64,000 nucleotides of DNA, taken from positions 34,908,351-34,972,350 of the forward strand of contig CM067372.1 in the NCBI GenBank assembly GCA_034401795.1, read 5' to 3'. The notes below the pieces were generated by a model. That model had not been told where the DNA came from. It saw only the letters and a program-made list of their open reading frames with translations, and searched no databases. Below, in pieces: positions 24,771-35,389 of the stretch; positions within the stretch are counted from its first letter, which is position 1, and each line of letters starts with the position of its first letter. Source of the stretch: Chaetoderma sp. LZ-2023a (lineage: Eukaryota; Mollusca; Caudofoveata; Chaetodermatida; Chaetodermatidae). The translations under genes and the position numbers were made by a program.

Positions 24771-25254
24771 TCCCCCCCCCCCCCCCTAGACTAGAATGAG
24801 ATCGTCTTTGATATAATCGTCAATAAATCAGCAGTATTTTGACAGATTTATCTAGAATAATTAATATGTATGATGCATGAATTTGTACATAGGCCTAAAT
24901 ACGAGTAACAACAAGTACGTGGTCTGAGGTAGACTGAAATACACGACGTAACTTCATCTGTTGGAATTTAATCAAGCAATCTGAGATTTAGCTCACCAGA
25001 TTTTGCGCAAACGAAAAATGGGTTTCGCAAAAAATATATGCGTAACCTGTGCGCGAACGATCGTTTCGTTCGTGCAATTTTGACATGCCTGAATAGGAAA
25101 AGTATTCAGCTCAAATATTAAAAAAAATGGCTGTTATGTTTCACGTTAGATAACACTTAATATTTACAAAAAGTCAGCTAAATGCAAATTCAATTTATAA
25201 AATTCATAATATTCGATATTCGACTAAAATTCAGGACCACGTCAAAGACGCTGT

Positions 25255-25415
25255 AAATTTAATGACTTACGCCGTGTAGTTGGAGGTCATAAGTTACGCC
25301 TGATTTTAGGCATTGGCGTAAGTTATGCCCCTTTCGTGAATACCGACTTACGCCTCTTTTGGGGCTTATGCCCTAGTTACGCCTTTTCTAGGGCGTCTTC
25401 GCGAATACGGCCCCA
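25255..25415. repeat. Cluster of TTACGCC motifs, possible transposon end
   Basis: CTTACGCC or GTTACGCC and the near-complement GGCGTAAG recur at least six times within 150 bp, ending GCGTCTTCGCGAATACGGCCCC. Such motif-dense ends occur in MITEs. No matching inverted end was found. Confidence 0.4.
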
Positions 25416-25463
25416 GCTGACTTATCAAGTTGACAGATTTCAATACTTTTCAACAGACTTTGA

Positions 25464-25719
25464 CCATTTCTGGCTATATCTTTATTCTTATCCCTGACGA
25501 AAATTGATAACTCGCGGCGTTTATTTTTGTTACTTACTTTTACCGCTTTCTTCGTACGGCAAAAAAGCATCATAGAAGTATTTATTGGCTTACATGTACT
25601 TAGTAAAATGTCGCTATTGAAAACAGATAATTTTATTTATAGAGTTTTAACCAGATTTCATGGCAAACTGAAAGCCCATAGTAAACCTATGGGAGGGGTT
25701 AGAATCAAGATATAGCCTG
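25464..25719. mobile_element. ~250-bp MITE, copy 2 (diverged)
   Basis: Imperfect terminal inverted repeats GGCTATATCTTTATTCTTA and its complement at 25697-25719. The interior GAAAATTGATAACTC and AACCAGATTTCATGG parallels GAAAACTGGTAACTTC and AACCAGAAAGCGG of the copy at 21058-21309. The length (256 versus 252 bp) and order of elements agree, so I treat them as one old family. Confidence 0.6.
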
Positions 25720-26330
25720 TTTGGGCAATTATTTTTATTATCTCCCCCATATATCGTCCAGTAAAGTGCTTTCGAGGGACCTATGACATATCGACGGTAC
25801 ATACTTTTGATGTTCTCACGCGCGCATCGCTTAGGCGATGTCAACAAATCATGTGTCATTAACAAGTGTCAATTCTAAACAGATGCGTGGTACAAGTGAT
25901 TATTTTATGCATTTAATGTCAGTGTAGTGAAAAACATGTATTTTCACTAATAGGAGGTTTTTTCATGATGTCATTACATCATTACTTTTAGAACGGTGGA
26001 AGCCCGGTCATCAAGCAGCCACTGACGTGATAAAGTAAACACTGATCTTGCTGGCTGTAAATCTTATCTTACACAGCATTAATCCTCTAAATAATAATAG
26101 TTTGGCGAAATGTATTCAATTTCATTGTATTTGTGTACAATATTGAGTGCAATGATTTATTTACTGCTCTCATACCAGGTTAGAACCAGTATTCGTGCAG
26201 CAAATGGCTTGCTCATTGTGTGTGTGAATGGCAACATTTGTGCTGTTCATGCTCAAATAACTGTTCTAATGAATGAATGATGGTATGAATGTTGATAAAT
26301 TATACCGCTAGACAATTGAGAGAGCCGAAT
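25720..26330. other. Unassigned AT-rich sequence
   Basis: No ORF, array or element end recognised. Confidence 0.4.
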
Positions 26331-27923
26331 CAGGGGTCGATCTTAACTTTTTATGTCACTAGTCCGTCGGACTAGTGATTTTGAAAATAGACTAGTCCGC
26401 AGATAAAAGCACTAGCCCTTTTAAATGGGGTTCTTACATACCACACAATACATATCCTATGGTACTCACATTTCCTGCCAAAGTTTTTAGTACTCTTATC
26501 GCTTGATTTGATATTGCATAATTAGTTTGGAACCGCTATCAATTTTTTTAGCGCTGTAAAATTATATTGTACAGGGAACCAGGCACCACATGTAATTTGT
26601 TGTGTAGTTCCAGTAATCGGCAAATCACGCGTATGAATATATATGCACAGTCATGTTAAATAAGATTTTTTCTTTAAATTTCTGAGCGAAATACAGGATT
26701 AACGCATTGCACATCCTAAATAATATGCATCATGATCATAAATTTTGGTGCATCTAAGAAGAATTAGCAAATTACGTGTCCAAATTGCGTTACTATTTTA
26801 CAAGTCATGGCAATATCGTGACACGCATGCACATATATAACCAGGAAGTTAATGCGTTCAGAACTGCAGTACACCTTACCCGTTGCGGGAGCTTGGTTCC
26901 CTGGTGCATTTATTTGGGAACCAGGCTACACAGTGTCATACGCCGTGTAGCTACTATGCGCTGTGATATTTTATCTAAAACAGACTTAGACGGTCAGTCA
27001 CTGAATTGGAGTATGTGTAACAGCATAATTTTCTCAGTTCTGACTATCGTTATCCTACCGACATTTTGTCTTTAAAAAGTCATCAATTCAAGCTGTGAAA
27101 TGATTAAATATTGAATTGTATTGTCAAGAAAGTGTGCTCACGATGTTCTAATAGTATCTTAGTGATAATTAAATGCATTTTATCATAACATTTGTCCCAA
27201 AATCGGTTGATATAGACATTACTAAATTCGACACGACAATGTTCCTGGATAATAGCAATTCTCATACCCTCCTCTAAGACAAAATGAACCGGAACTTTCA
27301 ATTCGTCGGGAACGTTGGGAGTGTATATGTTCCTCGGCAAAATCTGTCATCAGTATACTTTCCAAGCCATATACATATGCCAGATATGTCAGTATCGGTA
27401 AAAATCTATTTTATGAATTCTACATAATTACCGATCAATTCATAAGCCATGCAACATGGCTACAAGGCAATGAGCAATTCTTGTATCCCTCTAGGCTGAA
27501 TTGACCAAGTAATTCATCTTATGATGTCAACACTTTTGCACACATTAAGCAATTTCACAAACGGTTGTTTTCGGATCTTTGATATCCCGTCATATAGAAA
27601 CTGAAAAAAGCCGAGTGTGAATTAAATGCAAACGCTCTGGAATGGTTACCGACTATGAACAGGCACTGCTATCATAGATTTTGATATATATATATAGCTT
27701 CTGCGGTAATTTTAAGCGGGTAAGCTTGCGTGTTTGCAAGAAACTTATGCATTAGCTTTCTCAACGTCATGGAATATTTTGTTTTTGCGAGCCTAACGGA
27801 TAATTTTGACAGAAATTTTGTAATAGACTAGTCCACCGGACTTGTGACCAACAGACTATAAGTAGTCCGTATGAGAATCAGGTAGTCTCGGACTAGCGGA
27901 CATAACTAGAGATCGAACCCTGT
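26331..27923. mobile_element. Candidate CAGGG-ended DNA transposon, non-autonomous
   Basis: Left end CAGGGGTCGATCTTAAC and right end CTAGAGATCGAACCCTG are imperfect inverted repeats, extended by TATGTC(A/C)CTAGTCCG on both sides. ACTAGTCCG or its complement recurs five or more times near the two ends, which resembles hAT-type subterminal motifs. Interior frames (26776-27075 plus, 27104-27340 minus) are unlike any transposase I recognise. Flanking 8-mers differ, so integration is not proven. Confidence 0.5.
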
Positions 27924-28044
27924 CGATGACTGTTAACATGTTTGGTTGTGGGTGGTGGGGGGTGTTTGGTGGTGGGGGAGGGGGTGGAGGTGGGCTGCTA
28001 GCAGGCGGATGGATGTTAGCCTAAGTTTACTCATGTGAAAATTA

Positions 28045-28900
28045 GGCTTGTATGATTATCCGATATAAAAAATCACGATTTTTTTTCCACCCATGATTTT
28101 TTACGATTTGCTTTTGAAATTTTTTTGAAATATCGCGAAAATTTTATTGTCACGTAGTATTCTGCCTTTTTGTCATGTGTTTGTAGCATAGCCTTCTATT
28201 ACGGCCAGCTGTTCAATTTATTTCCAAATCAACATGTTTGCGAGAGGGGTGGGCTTATATTAGGAATAGGTCAAGAAAAAGTTAAAGTGCATTCTTTAAA
28301 ATTGTTTTAAAAGATGGCCAATAATACGAAAATTTAACGCATACCTCAAAACCATGATCGCGTGAGTGAAATTATTACCAGGGACCATATAAATATTGTA
28401 TGTTTCTTAATAAGCATGTTTTATGCGGGTTGGAATTAATGCAGTCCACCACCACCTAGGCTTGCGTGATTATCCGATATCGAAAATCGCAATTTTTTTT
28501 TTCAGCCACAATTTTTTACGATGGGATTTTGGAAAAAATCGAAATACCGCCAAAATTTTACTGTCATGCCGTATTCTGTCTATTTGTAGTATAGGTGTCT
28601 ATTACATCAAGCTGTTCAATTTATTTCCAAACCAACATCTCTGAAAAAGGGGTGGGATTATACTAGGAATAGGTAAAAAAAAAGGTTGATGTTCATTCTC
28701 TAAAATTGCTTTAAAAGATGGACACTAATACGAAAATTCAACGCAATCTACGGGTATAATTTCTTGCCGCCTTACTGTATACCTCAAAACCATGATCACA
28801 GGAGTGAAATTATTACCTGGGAAGGTATAAATATTGCATGTTTTGTAATAAGCATGGTTTATAAAATCAAAAGTAATCAAAAATTTGACATTAAATGGCG
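28045..28900. repeat. Two direct copies of a ~420-bp repeat
   Basis: AGGCTTGTATGATTATCCGA at 28046 and AGGCTTGCGTGATTATCCGA at 28458 begin two copies that stay alignable to GTGAAATTATTACC, TAAATATTG and AATAAGCATG (28351 and 28789). The spacing drifts from 412 to 438 bp. The motif GGAGTGAAATTA..TA also occurs in the hAT at 22255, so these may be ends of a related element. Confidence 0.75.
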
Positions 28901-28910
28901 TCGTGTGAAT

Positions 28911-29213
28911 ATATAAATCACGTGATATTGCTTGCTCTCCTGTTTTTGGAGGCGAGAGGTGGTGCATTCACAAATGTGATAGCTAAATGAGATGGTATAC
29001 ACGCTTTAGCAAGCATGGCGAATTGTCCTCGATGTTTCTGAAGGCTAACTATTATTAGTAAAATATATAAATCACGTGATATTGCTCGCTTTCCTGGTTT
29101 TGGAGGCGAGGGTGGTGCGTTCACAAATGTGATAGCTAAATGATATAGTATACACGCTTTAGCAAGCAAGGGGAACTATCCGAGATGTTTCTGAAGGCTA
29201 ACTATTATTATTA
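28911..29213. repeat. Two tandem copies of a 154-bp repeat
   Basis: ATATAAATCACGTGATATTG starts at 28911 and 29065. Each copy runs through GGAGGCGAG, TCACAAATGTGATAGCTAAA and ACACGCTTTAGCAAGCA to CTGAAGGCTAACTATTATTA. The minus frame spanning them is an artefact. ATCACGTGAT is a 10-bp palindrome and recurs once more at 29259. Confidence 0.85.
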
Positions 29214-30141
29214 ACCGGGTACGCGGATGTCTATGGTTTTAAAGTACATTCCTAATATCACGTGATTTGTATATTATGACAGTAGGGCTTATATATAGCC
29301 ATCTTGGGCGCATTCGTAAACATTATCTATCGAGCAGCCGCGTGTATCATAATCAGAGCTTTAGATAAGCAGCGTATCTGCGTTTTTACGCATATAAATT
29401 TGACAATAACTCAATCATAAAAAAATCTATGCGTACCGAAAACGCACAGTAATTACTACTCACCCAATTGTATGAAATATTATGCGTAATGGCATTCCGA
29501 CTTTGGCTTTGAAACAATTCAGGTAATGTTCATTGTTTATTTCCGTGTACCTATACGTATGACGCGCAAGTTTTATGCGCATTGCGGTCATATTTTAGTC
29601 ACAAAGCGCTCACATTTTCCGAAATCTATATTTAATTCTTATTCGGTTGTTTGCGGATTACACTATGTAATGCAATACATAAAGCGCAAAAAGTCGATTG
29701 GCGATGATTCGGAATGTTTGTGCTCTAGAAGGCAGGCTGGCCGATTTTAGTTATGTACTCATTGCGGGACGATTCTATTTTGTAACCAAACGAGTACTCG
29801 TTTTACATATAACTGTCTCGCTCTGATGTCAGCAATTAGAAAATTGGTTAGAAAGATTTTCTGACGACATCACATGCGCAATGCCTACATATATTGACAA
29901 ACGGGTTGCCTAGTGATAACATATATGTTCGCCAGCATTCATCTATCACGATTTAAGTGAGCAAGATACGGCAATAAGGTCATACATCTATAGAATGGCA
30001 GATATCCAAGTACGCAAGTCTTCCTAATTATATAAACCGGAAATCGTTAGCTGCGAAATATTCCGACACTGAGATCACAGTATGCGCGGTAAATTTGAAA
30101 TTCGATACAAATTTTAACAAACGATAAATTAAACAGTCAAA
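29214..30141. other. Upstream region of the hAT transposase pseudogene
   Basis: No array or ORF of note. It is likely the 5' untranslated part of the hAT element whose transposase follows; its terminal repeat could not be located by eye. Confidence 0.35.
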
Positions 30142-32313
30142 ATGTCAAAACTTATGTTTATTCGCGGTAGGAAAAGTAAGATGGATCATCAAACGAGTTC
30201 GAATTATAAAATGAATAATTATTTCAGCCGTGAATCAGAAACGGACCAAAAGATTGTGTCAAACTTATTATCAGAAATGGTTGAAACTGTAGCTAGCAAT
30301 GCCAATGAACTAGAGAAATAAAATGATGGTAAAAAAGTTGGTGAAAAAACACTGGCAAATTGGAAAACCTCGTATGATTGGATGATAATTACCAAAGACA
30401 CTGAGGCTGATATAACATATATAAAATGTACCCTGTGCAAACAACATAAAATGACAAATGTCTTTGCCCATGAGGGCACTTAAAACATTCAAATATCAAC
30501 CATTCAGCGTCATAATCATAGTACTGAGCATATTGAGGCTTACAAGCGAGCAGAATTATTAAAGAAAGCAAATGAACTTGATGACGAGGACATGTGTGAT
30601 ATATGTGATCAAGTTTCCTCAGTGCTTAACACCCCTGTAGCTCCAGAGGATACTGCTCTGTTCAAACCAATCTATTATGCGGTCAAAGCAGAAATAGCAA
30701 CTGAAAAAGTTAACGGTTTGCTTGAACTACAGAGGTTGAATGGGGTAAATTTTTCCTGTAAGAATATAAGCTGGATTACAATTACAGACATTCAGAGAGC
30801 ACATTCCATGGTAGAGAAAGTAAAGGTGTCGCCAGTGTTTGCTCTACAACTTAACGAAAGTGCTGACAAAGGAAAACCAGTAACACAATTTCTGTGCAAC
30901 AGCCTAATAGAGGATGGTTGCGCCCATACAATTGTTAAACATGTACATGAGGCACTATCCAAGTTAGGAATCGAATTGAACCAGTGTACTTCCCTCTCCA
31001 CTGATGGTGCCGCGGTGATGGTTGGGAAAAATAATGGAGTTGGCGTCCAGATTAAATCCAAATATTCACCCTTTTGCATCCAAATACACTACTATGCACA
31101 TAGACTTAATCTTGCCGTCTCAGATGCCATTAAGAAGATTGAGGTGATAGAAAAGTTCTGTGACAAGTTCAATTCATTGTATTGTTTTATGAATGCTTCA
31201 TGGTCACGAATTGTTACACTAAAACAAATTCAACATCTGTTATCGGAACCAGAAATTAGCATAAAGGAGCCAGCCATACACCATTGGCTTGTTGGCTTGG
31301 TCTAAGAAAAGCCATTGAGGCTGTTTACGAGTCATATTGTTCCATTTTGGCAACCCTATGCAAATTTGCAGGAGATGGAAACGCAGTGGCTAAGGGGTTA
31401 TACAGATACTTTCGTAGACATAATGTGGCTCTGATGATAGGGTTTATGCATGATATCCACACTGAATTGGGAGTTCTCTGAAAATGTCTACAGAAGGGGA
31501 ATCTATTATTCAGTGAGGTCCAACCGCTAATTGACAGCACATTAGAGGCATTAGAGCACTATAGCTATAATGATGGAGAGAAGTTGAAGCATATCAAGAA
31601 CCCTATTACAATTGAAGACGGCATTGCCAAATTTAATGTAGAGGAGCTGACATAATATGAATGTGTGGGTGCTGAAACTGCACGAGTGGACTATATCAAG
31701 CGGCTAAGGAAGAACATCAAAGAGCGATTTAAAAAATTGGATAGCCTTACTTTTGATGCCTTAAGTAAAGTATTTGAGCCAATGACAACAAACTCTGTCT
31801 CAGATTCAGATCTAGATGAAGCCGTGACGTACCTAGAATTATTTTATGGCAATGAACAAGTAGTCAAAACAGTTGATGGTAGCCTGCAAGATGGATATGT
31901 GGAGAAGAAAGAGACTTGCTCCCCTTGTAAATGATGAAGAGTTACAAGCTGAATAGCCAAGCCAAGACTGAAAGGGGTGATAAAAGGAGCCTACAGTACA
32001 ATGAATACAAGAGAATTGTGTAAAAGAATAATCCTTTTACACAAAGATATGCTCCCCAATTTCTGTATCCTAAGCTCTGTGGCTCTGCATCCAAGTAACA
32101 AGTGTTGATTGCGAGAGAAGCTTCAGTACCCAAAATAGACTAAAAACTAAATTTAGATCTTCATTGCAGGCTGAAAAACTTGACATACTCATGAGAATAT
32201 CAATGTGTGGGGGGCGCTCTTTGAATGAATTTGACCCTTCTCCGATGATCAGGTTGTGGAAAGCTTCAAAGAAAAGGAGACCAGGAAGGTTAACCCAGCT
32301 GTATAAAAAATGA
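30142..32313 (+). pseudogene. hAT transposase pseudogene (ZNF862/KIAA1586-like)
   Basis: Candidate start ATG at 30142. A BED-type finger follows (IKCTLCKQHK ... HNHSTEH, 30420-30540). Next is the RNase H-like hAT core: LNESADKGKPVTQF, CTSLSTDGAAVMVGKNNGVG and YYAHRLNLAVSDAI (30850-31130). At the end is the hAT C-terminal dimerisation motif DCERSFSTQNRLKTKFRSS (32110-32170). These are the marks of hAT transposases and of the related vertebrate genes ZNF862 and KIAA1586. The reading frame is broken: stops near 30319, 30481, 31303 (with a frame change), 31479 and 31653, and several more between 31932 and 32105. So the gene is no longer functional. Confidence 0.88.
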
Positions 32314-32409
32314 GAAATTAAATTTACTGAGCGTGTGGTCAATGTCACAGGCACAGATTAGTAGCCCACTAAGACATGTCTACATGTACACATTTTCTCA
32401 CAACTTACC

Positions 32410-32617
32410 TCTAACCCTTTAAAGCTCAAATTTGTTAGAAATTCAAATATCCCATAGAAAATTATTTTAGAAAATTTTCCCCTTGAATGACTGGCTCTGT
32501 ATCGAGCCAGTCATTCAAGTTGTACATTGTCAAAAATAATCTCTTGTTCTGCAAATGGAAATTATTAAGAACACTGCAAAAGCCATTTTTGGCCCGCTTG
32601 ATCATTAACCATTTCAT
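32410..32617. mobile_element. Foldback MITE, copy C
   Basis: Runs CCCTTTAAAGCTCAAATTTG ... CTTGAATGACTGGCTC-TGTAT-GAGCCAGTCATTCAAG ... CTGCAAATGGAAATT ... AGCCATTTTTGGCCCGC. The central stem is 16 bp, perfect, with a 5-base loop (32493-32529). It lies next to the hAT pseudogene. Confidence 0.85.
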
Positions 32618-33518
32618 CGATGAACTCCCCATGTCTCATTTTCAAGGCAACCATACAAGAAACTGTTGAATATTTTGAAATTAATTTGACAGGAATAGGA
32701 TAGAAACTAAAATTGTGGCATTCAACAGTCTTATACAATCTTTACTTGAATCCCTAGGACCTCAAGACAGGGGTTGTAGCAGCCTCTCATGGCAATAATG
32801 GAAGGTCATGCAATTTTAGAATTTAAATTTTATGGCTTGTAAAATCGACATTTCTTCTCATTACGGTCCCCAGGAAAATAAAATATCATAGAAAATTAAA
32901 CTGTGTGTCCCAGAAACTAAATTCCAAGGCAATCATATACGTAACCTGTTCAATATTTTCAAAACTAATTTGATTGAAAGCTGTTGCTTTTCTTCTACTC
33001 ATACAGCCATGTCATTATAATTACTTCATGACTTATGAATTTTCCTGCAACCAACAACATATTTAAAAAAGTGACCATCATTTCTACCACCCCTTTTTCA
33101 AGGTGAATAGTATTTATTTACAGGTGGAGAAAAGTCACATTTGAAAACCTCCCACTGTCTGTCTGAAATGGTTAAATGTAAATTGATATTTTCTCTGCTT
33201 ATCTTTTGAATATCAAGTTTTACTCCTTATTGGCATCACCACAAAGTGGCAGGGTGTGTGTGTGTGTGTGTGTGTGTCCAGCTTACCTAATCTGGCTAAG
33301 AGGTTAGCTGAACTGGATTATTACATAATAACAACTTAATAATTGGAGTTGTTTGTGGTAAACATTTCCCATTATTATGGTCTTTTCATGTCATAATATT
33401 TAATAATGGGCCGGTTGTGATTATTTATTTAAATCAAACAAGGTATCAGTACCACTGGAGTAATGGCATCCAATTACTAGTCGCAGATCATCTTCATTGG
33501 TGGAGTACATCTAGGATC
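32618..33518. other. AT-rich spacer with hairpin-family scraps and (GT)n
   Basis: TTGAATATTTTGAAATTAATTTGACA (from 32667) and CAATATTTTCAAAACTAATTTG (from 32951) are single arms of the hairpin family best seen at 57956-58025. A GT run lies at 33253-33278. No coding sequence. Confidence 0.5.
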
Positions 33519-33862
33519 TAATTAATTATGTAATATTGCGTTTCTGGATGATAACTCGAGTTCTATTGATGGGATCGTTACCAGTCTTGGGTGGGAGCTT
33601 GTATTGGTGATCTGAAGAACCCTATCGATTTCGGCATCAAACGGCCGCAGGTCAAGGTCACTGTGACCTAATTAATTATGTAATATTGTGTTTCCAGATG
33701 ATAACTCGAGTTCTATTGATGAGATCGTTACCAATCTGGCGTGGGAGCTTTCCTTAGTGGTCCAAAGAACCATATCAATTTTTGCGGCAAACGGTCAAAA
33801 TTCAAGATCCCTGTCACCTAATTAATTACGTAATGTTGCGTTTCCGAATGATAACTCGAGTT
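33519..33862. repeat. 150-bp tandem repeat, left part (interrupted by DIRS-1)
   Basis: Units begin TAATTAATTATGTAATATTG at 33519 and 33669, and a variant at 33819, an exact 150-bp step. Each contains GATGATAACTCGAGTT, GATCGTTACCA and GAAGAACC(C/A)TATC(G/A)AT. The third unit stops at GATAACTCGAGTT where the DIRS element begins. The same monomer resumes at 41194 and recurs at 61735. Confidence 0.88.
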
Positions 33863-33886
33863 GTTGTTACACCACAAAAACATCCA

Positions 33887-34144
33887 TTACCGTTCAATCA
33901 CTACTTGCTAAATCAATTATTTGCATTTTGCTACCAGAATAAGATTTTTATGCCTGCATACCCACCTCCCCATGCCGTTTCCTATTCCTAGGGACCCTCA
34001 ACCAGGCTTCTGGTTGAGTCCCCTCTCCAGCCCATCATCAAGTATAGACTGGCACCAGTCTATACTCGCCTCATAGTGACGCTTGTCGCTATGCGCGCTC
34101 GCGCATGCGCATTAGAGCCTGAATAGGAAATAGATTCACTTTTC
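33887..34144 (+). repeat. DIRS-1 left inverted terminal repeat
   Basis: About 258 bp, matching the complement of 40873-41130 with only three or four differences seen by eye. It contains AGTATAGACTGG-CA-CCAGTCTATACT (two 12-bp arms) and GCGCGCTCGCGCATGCGC, both self-complementary. Confidence 0.92.
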
Positions 34145-34545
34145 AATTATTCTGCAAACAGAATAGTTGGCCAAAATATTTGAAAATAAATTTTGTGTTT
34201 TGCGCTGATAGCTATACCTGTGTCTTTATATTAAGGATATATCATGCCTAATATGAAGTCAATCCTCCCTAAGTTACGTCTAAGGAAGTATAATTGCGTT
34301 TGTATGGTATACTTATAGACGAATTTGAGATATTACCGGTTTTCGTGAAGATCGTGTTAGTTCGTGGTATCTTGATTGTTATGCCTATCCTAAATCATCA
34401 TCATCATTAATAATGTCCAGTCCAGTAATGAAGTTATTTCTAGTGCATTAAAATCTTAAAAATCCCTTGAAAGTTTCTGGTAAGGAAATTTGAATTTTCC
34501 CGCCGTTAGAACTGAGTTGAGGGTGTCTCTTGTTTGAGAGTTTGA

Positions 34546-35238
34546 GCGGTATGCTTCATTGTTACGTTTTTCGTTTGTAAAGAGGAGTCAGCGAAATCAG
34601 ATAGGGCGAAATGTGATCGTCATCACGCCATTGAGTTCGCCGGCCACGTTTGCATGAAGTGTACGACCTGTACAACCACTGCTATGTGTGGGATATGTAA
34701 AGGGTGGCCGATTTCGATTGCGAAATTGTACTTTAAAGATTTGTCGAAACAAACGCTGCCCTCTGGTCGTCCTTCCCCTTCCTCCGTTGCTAGCAAGACA
34801 AGTGCGGTGTCCTTTGCTTCAACCTCTGTTCCGTTATCGGTAGCAACGGAGGGGGGAAATTCATCAGGAAATTCGGATGCCGTGATGGCGCTCTTTGCTA
34901 GGTTTGAGTCGTTCGCCACCGTTTTGTCGAAATCACTTGATGAAAGGATCTCTTCTGCAATAAAAGAGGCAAAAAAGCAGGAGAGCTTGTCAAGCTCCGA
35001 GGATAGCCCGAAGGCTAGCGGGCGTTCACGCAAATGGGTGAAGCCGGTCCCCCTGACCTCTAGACAGGTGATGGAATCGCCGAAAAAGCAGAAGACAAGA
35101 GCATCTAAGCTCTTGAAGGTGTGCTCGGAGGGTGCACCACAGAAAATCCACGTTAGACTTGAAGGTGATGGGCATAACCTTCAAGCCGTGGTGGCGTCGG
35201 CTGAAACCGGCGTCCACAGAAAATCCACGTTAGACTAG
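34546..35238 (+). pseudogene. DIRS-1 gag-like ORF, N-terminal part
   Basis: Open from 34546, with first ATG only at 34654, inside the conserved motif, so the true start is unclear. The N-terminus carries AKCDRHH ... GHVCMKCTTC ... CGIC, a cysteine/histidine cluster also present at the same place in DIRS-2 and DIRS-3. A serine- and lysine-rich linker follows. A 77-bp tandem duplication (35137-35290) shifts the frame and creates the stop at 35238; the sequence continues in another frame from 35265. The complementary-strand frame over it (34623-35033) is a shadow. Confidence 0.7.
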
Positions 35239-35290
35239 AAGGTGACGGGCATAACCTTCAAGCCGTGGTGGCGTCGGCGGAAGCTGGCGT
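35137..35290. repeat. 77-bp tandem duplication in DIRS-1 gag
   Basis: CCACAGAAAATCCACGTTAG starts at 35137 and 35214; the two 77-bp copies differ at only a few bases. As 77 is not a multiple of three, the duplication itself breaks the reading frame. Confidence 0.92.
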
Positions 35291-35389
35291 CCATAAAGCT
35301 AGTACTTATGAAAATGCCAGTGTAACAGTGGTTCCGGTGGTTAAAGTAGTCTCGAAAGCGCCCATTGTTGAGAGGTCGTTACCTAGTCT

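Larger units (their letters stand above)
21671..25091. mobile_element. Candidate DNA transposon complex with CAGGCATGTCAAAATT termini
   Basis: CAGGCATGTCAAAATT at 21671 is matched by its complement AATTTTGACATGCCTG ending at 25091. AATAG lies directly outside both ends and may be a 5-bp target duplication. Inside the left end is a perfect hairpin TTGCGTAACCC/GGGTTACGCAA (21696-21723). A second left-like end with a longer hairpin (AATTTGCGTAACCC ... GGGTTACGCAAATT) lies at 23187-23222. Right-like ends with CGATCGTTTCGTTCG lie at 24032 and 25055. The layout suggests one element inside another, further split by a hAT and two foldback MITEs. No transposase seen. Confidence 0.5.

Noticed and set aside
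28725-29169. Minus-strand ORFs with SPPKPG and HLAITFVNAPP repeats
   Set aside because: They follow the 154-bp tandem duplication and lack any family resemblance.
34623-35033. 136-codon minus-strand frame
   Set aside because: Shadow of the DIRS-1 gag-like frame, which has the conserved Cys cluster on the plus strand.
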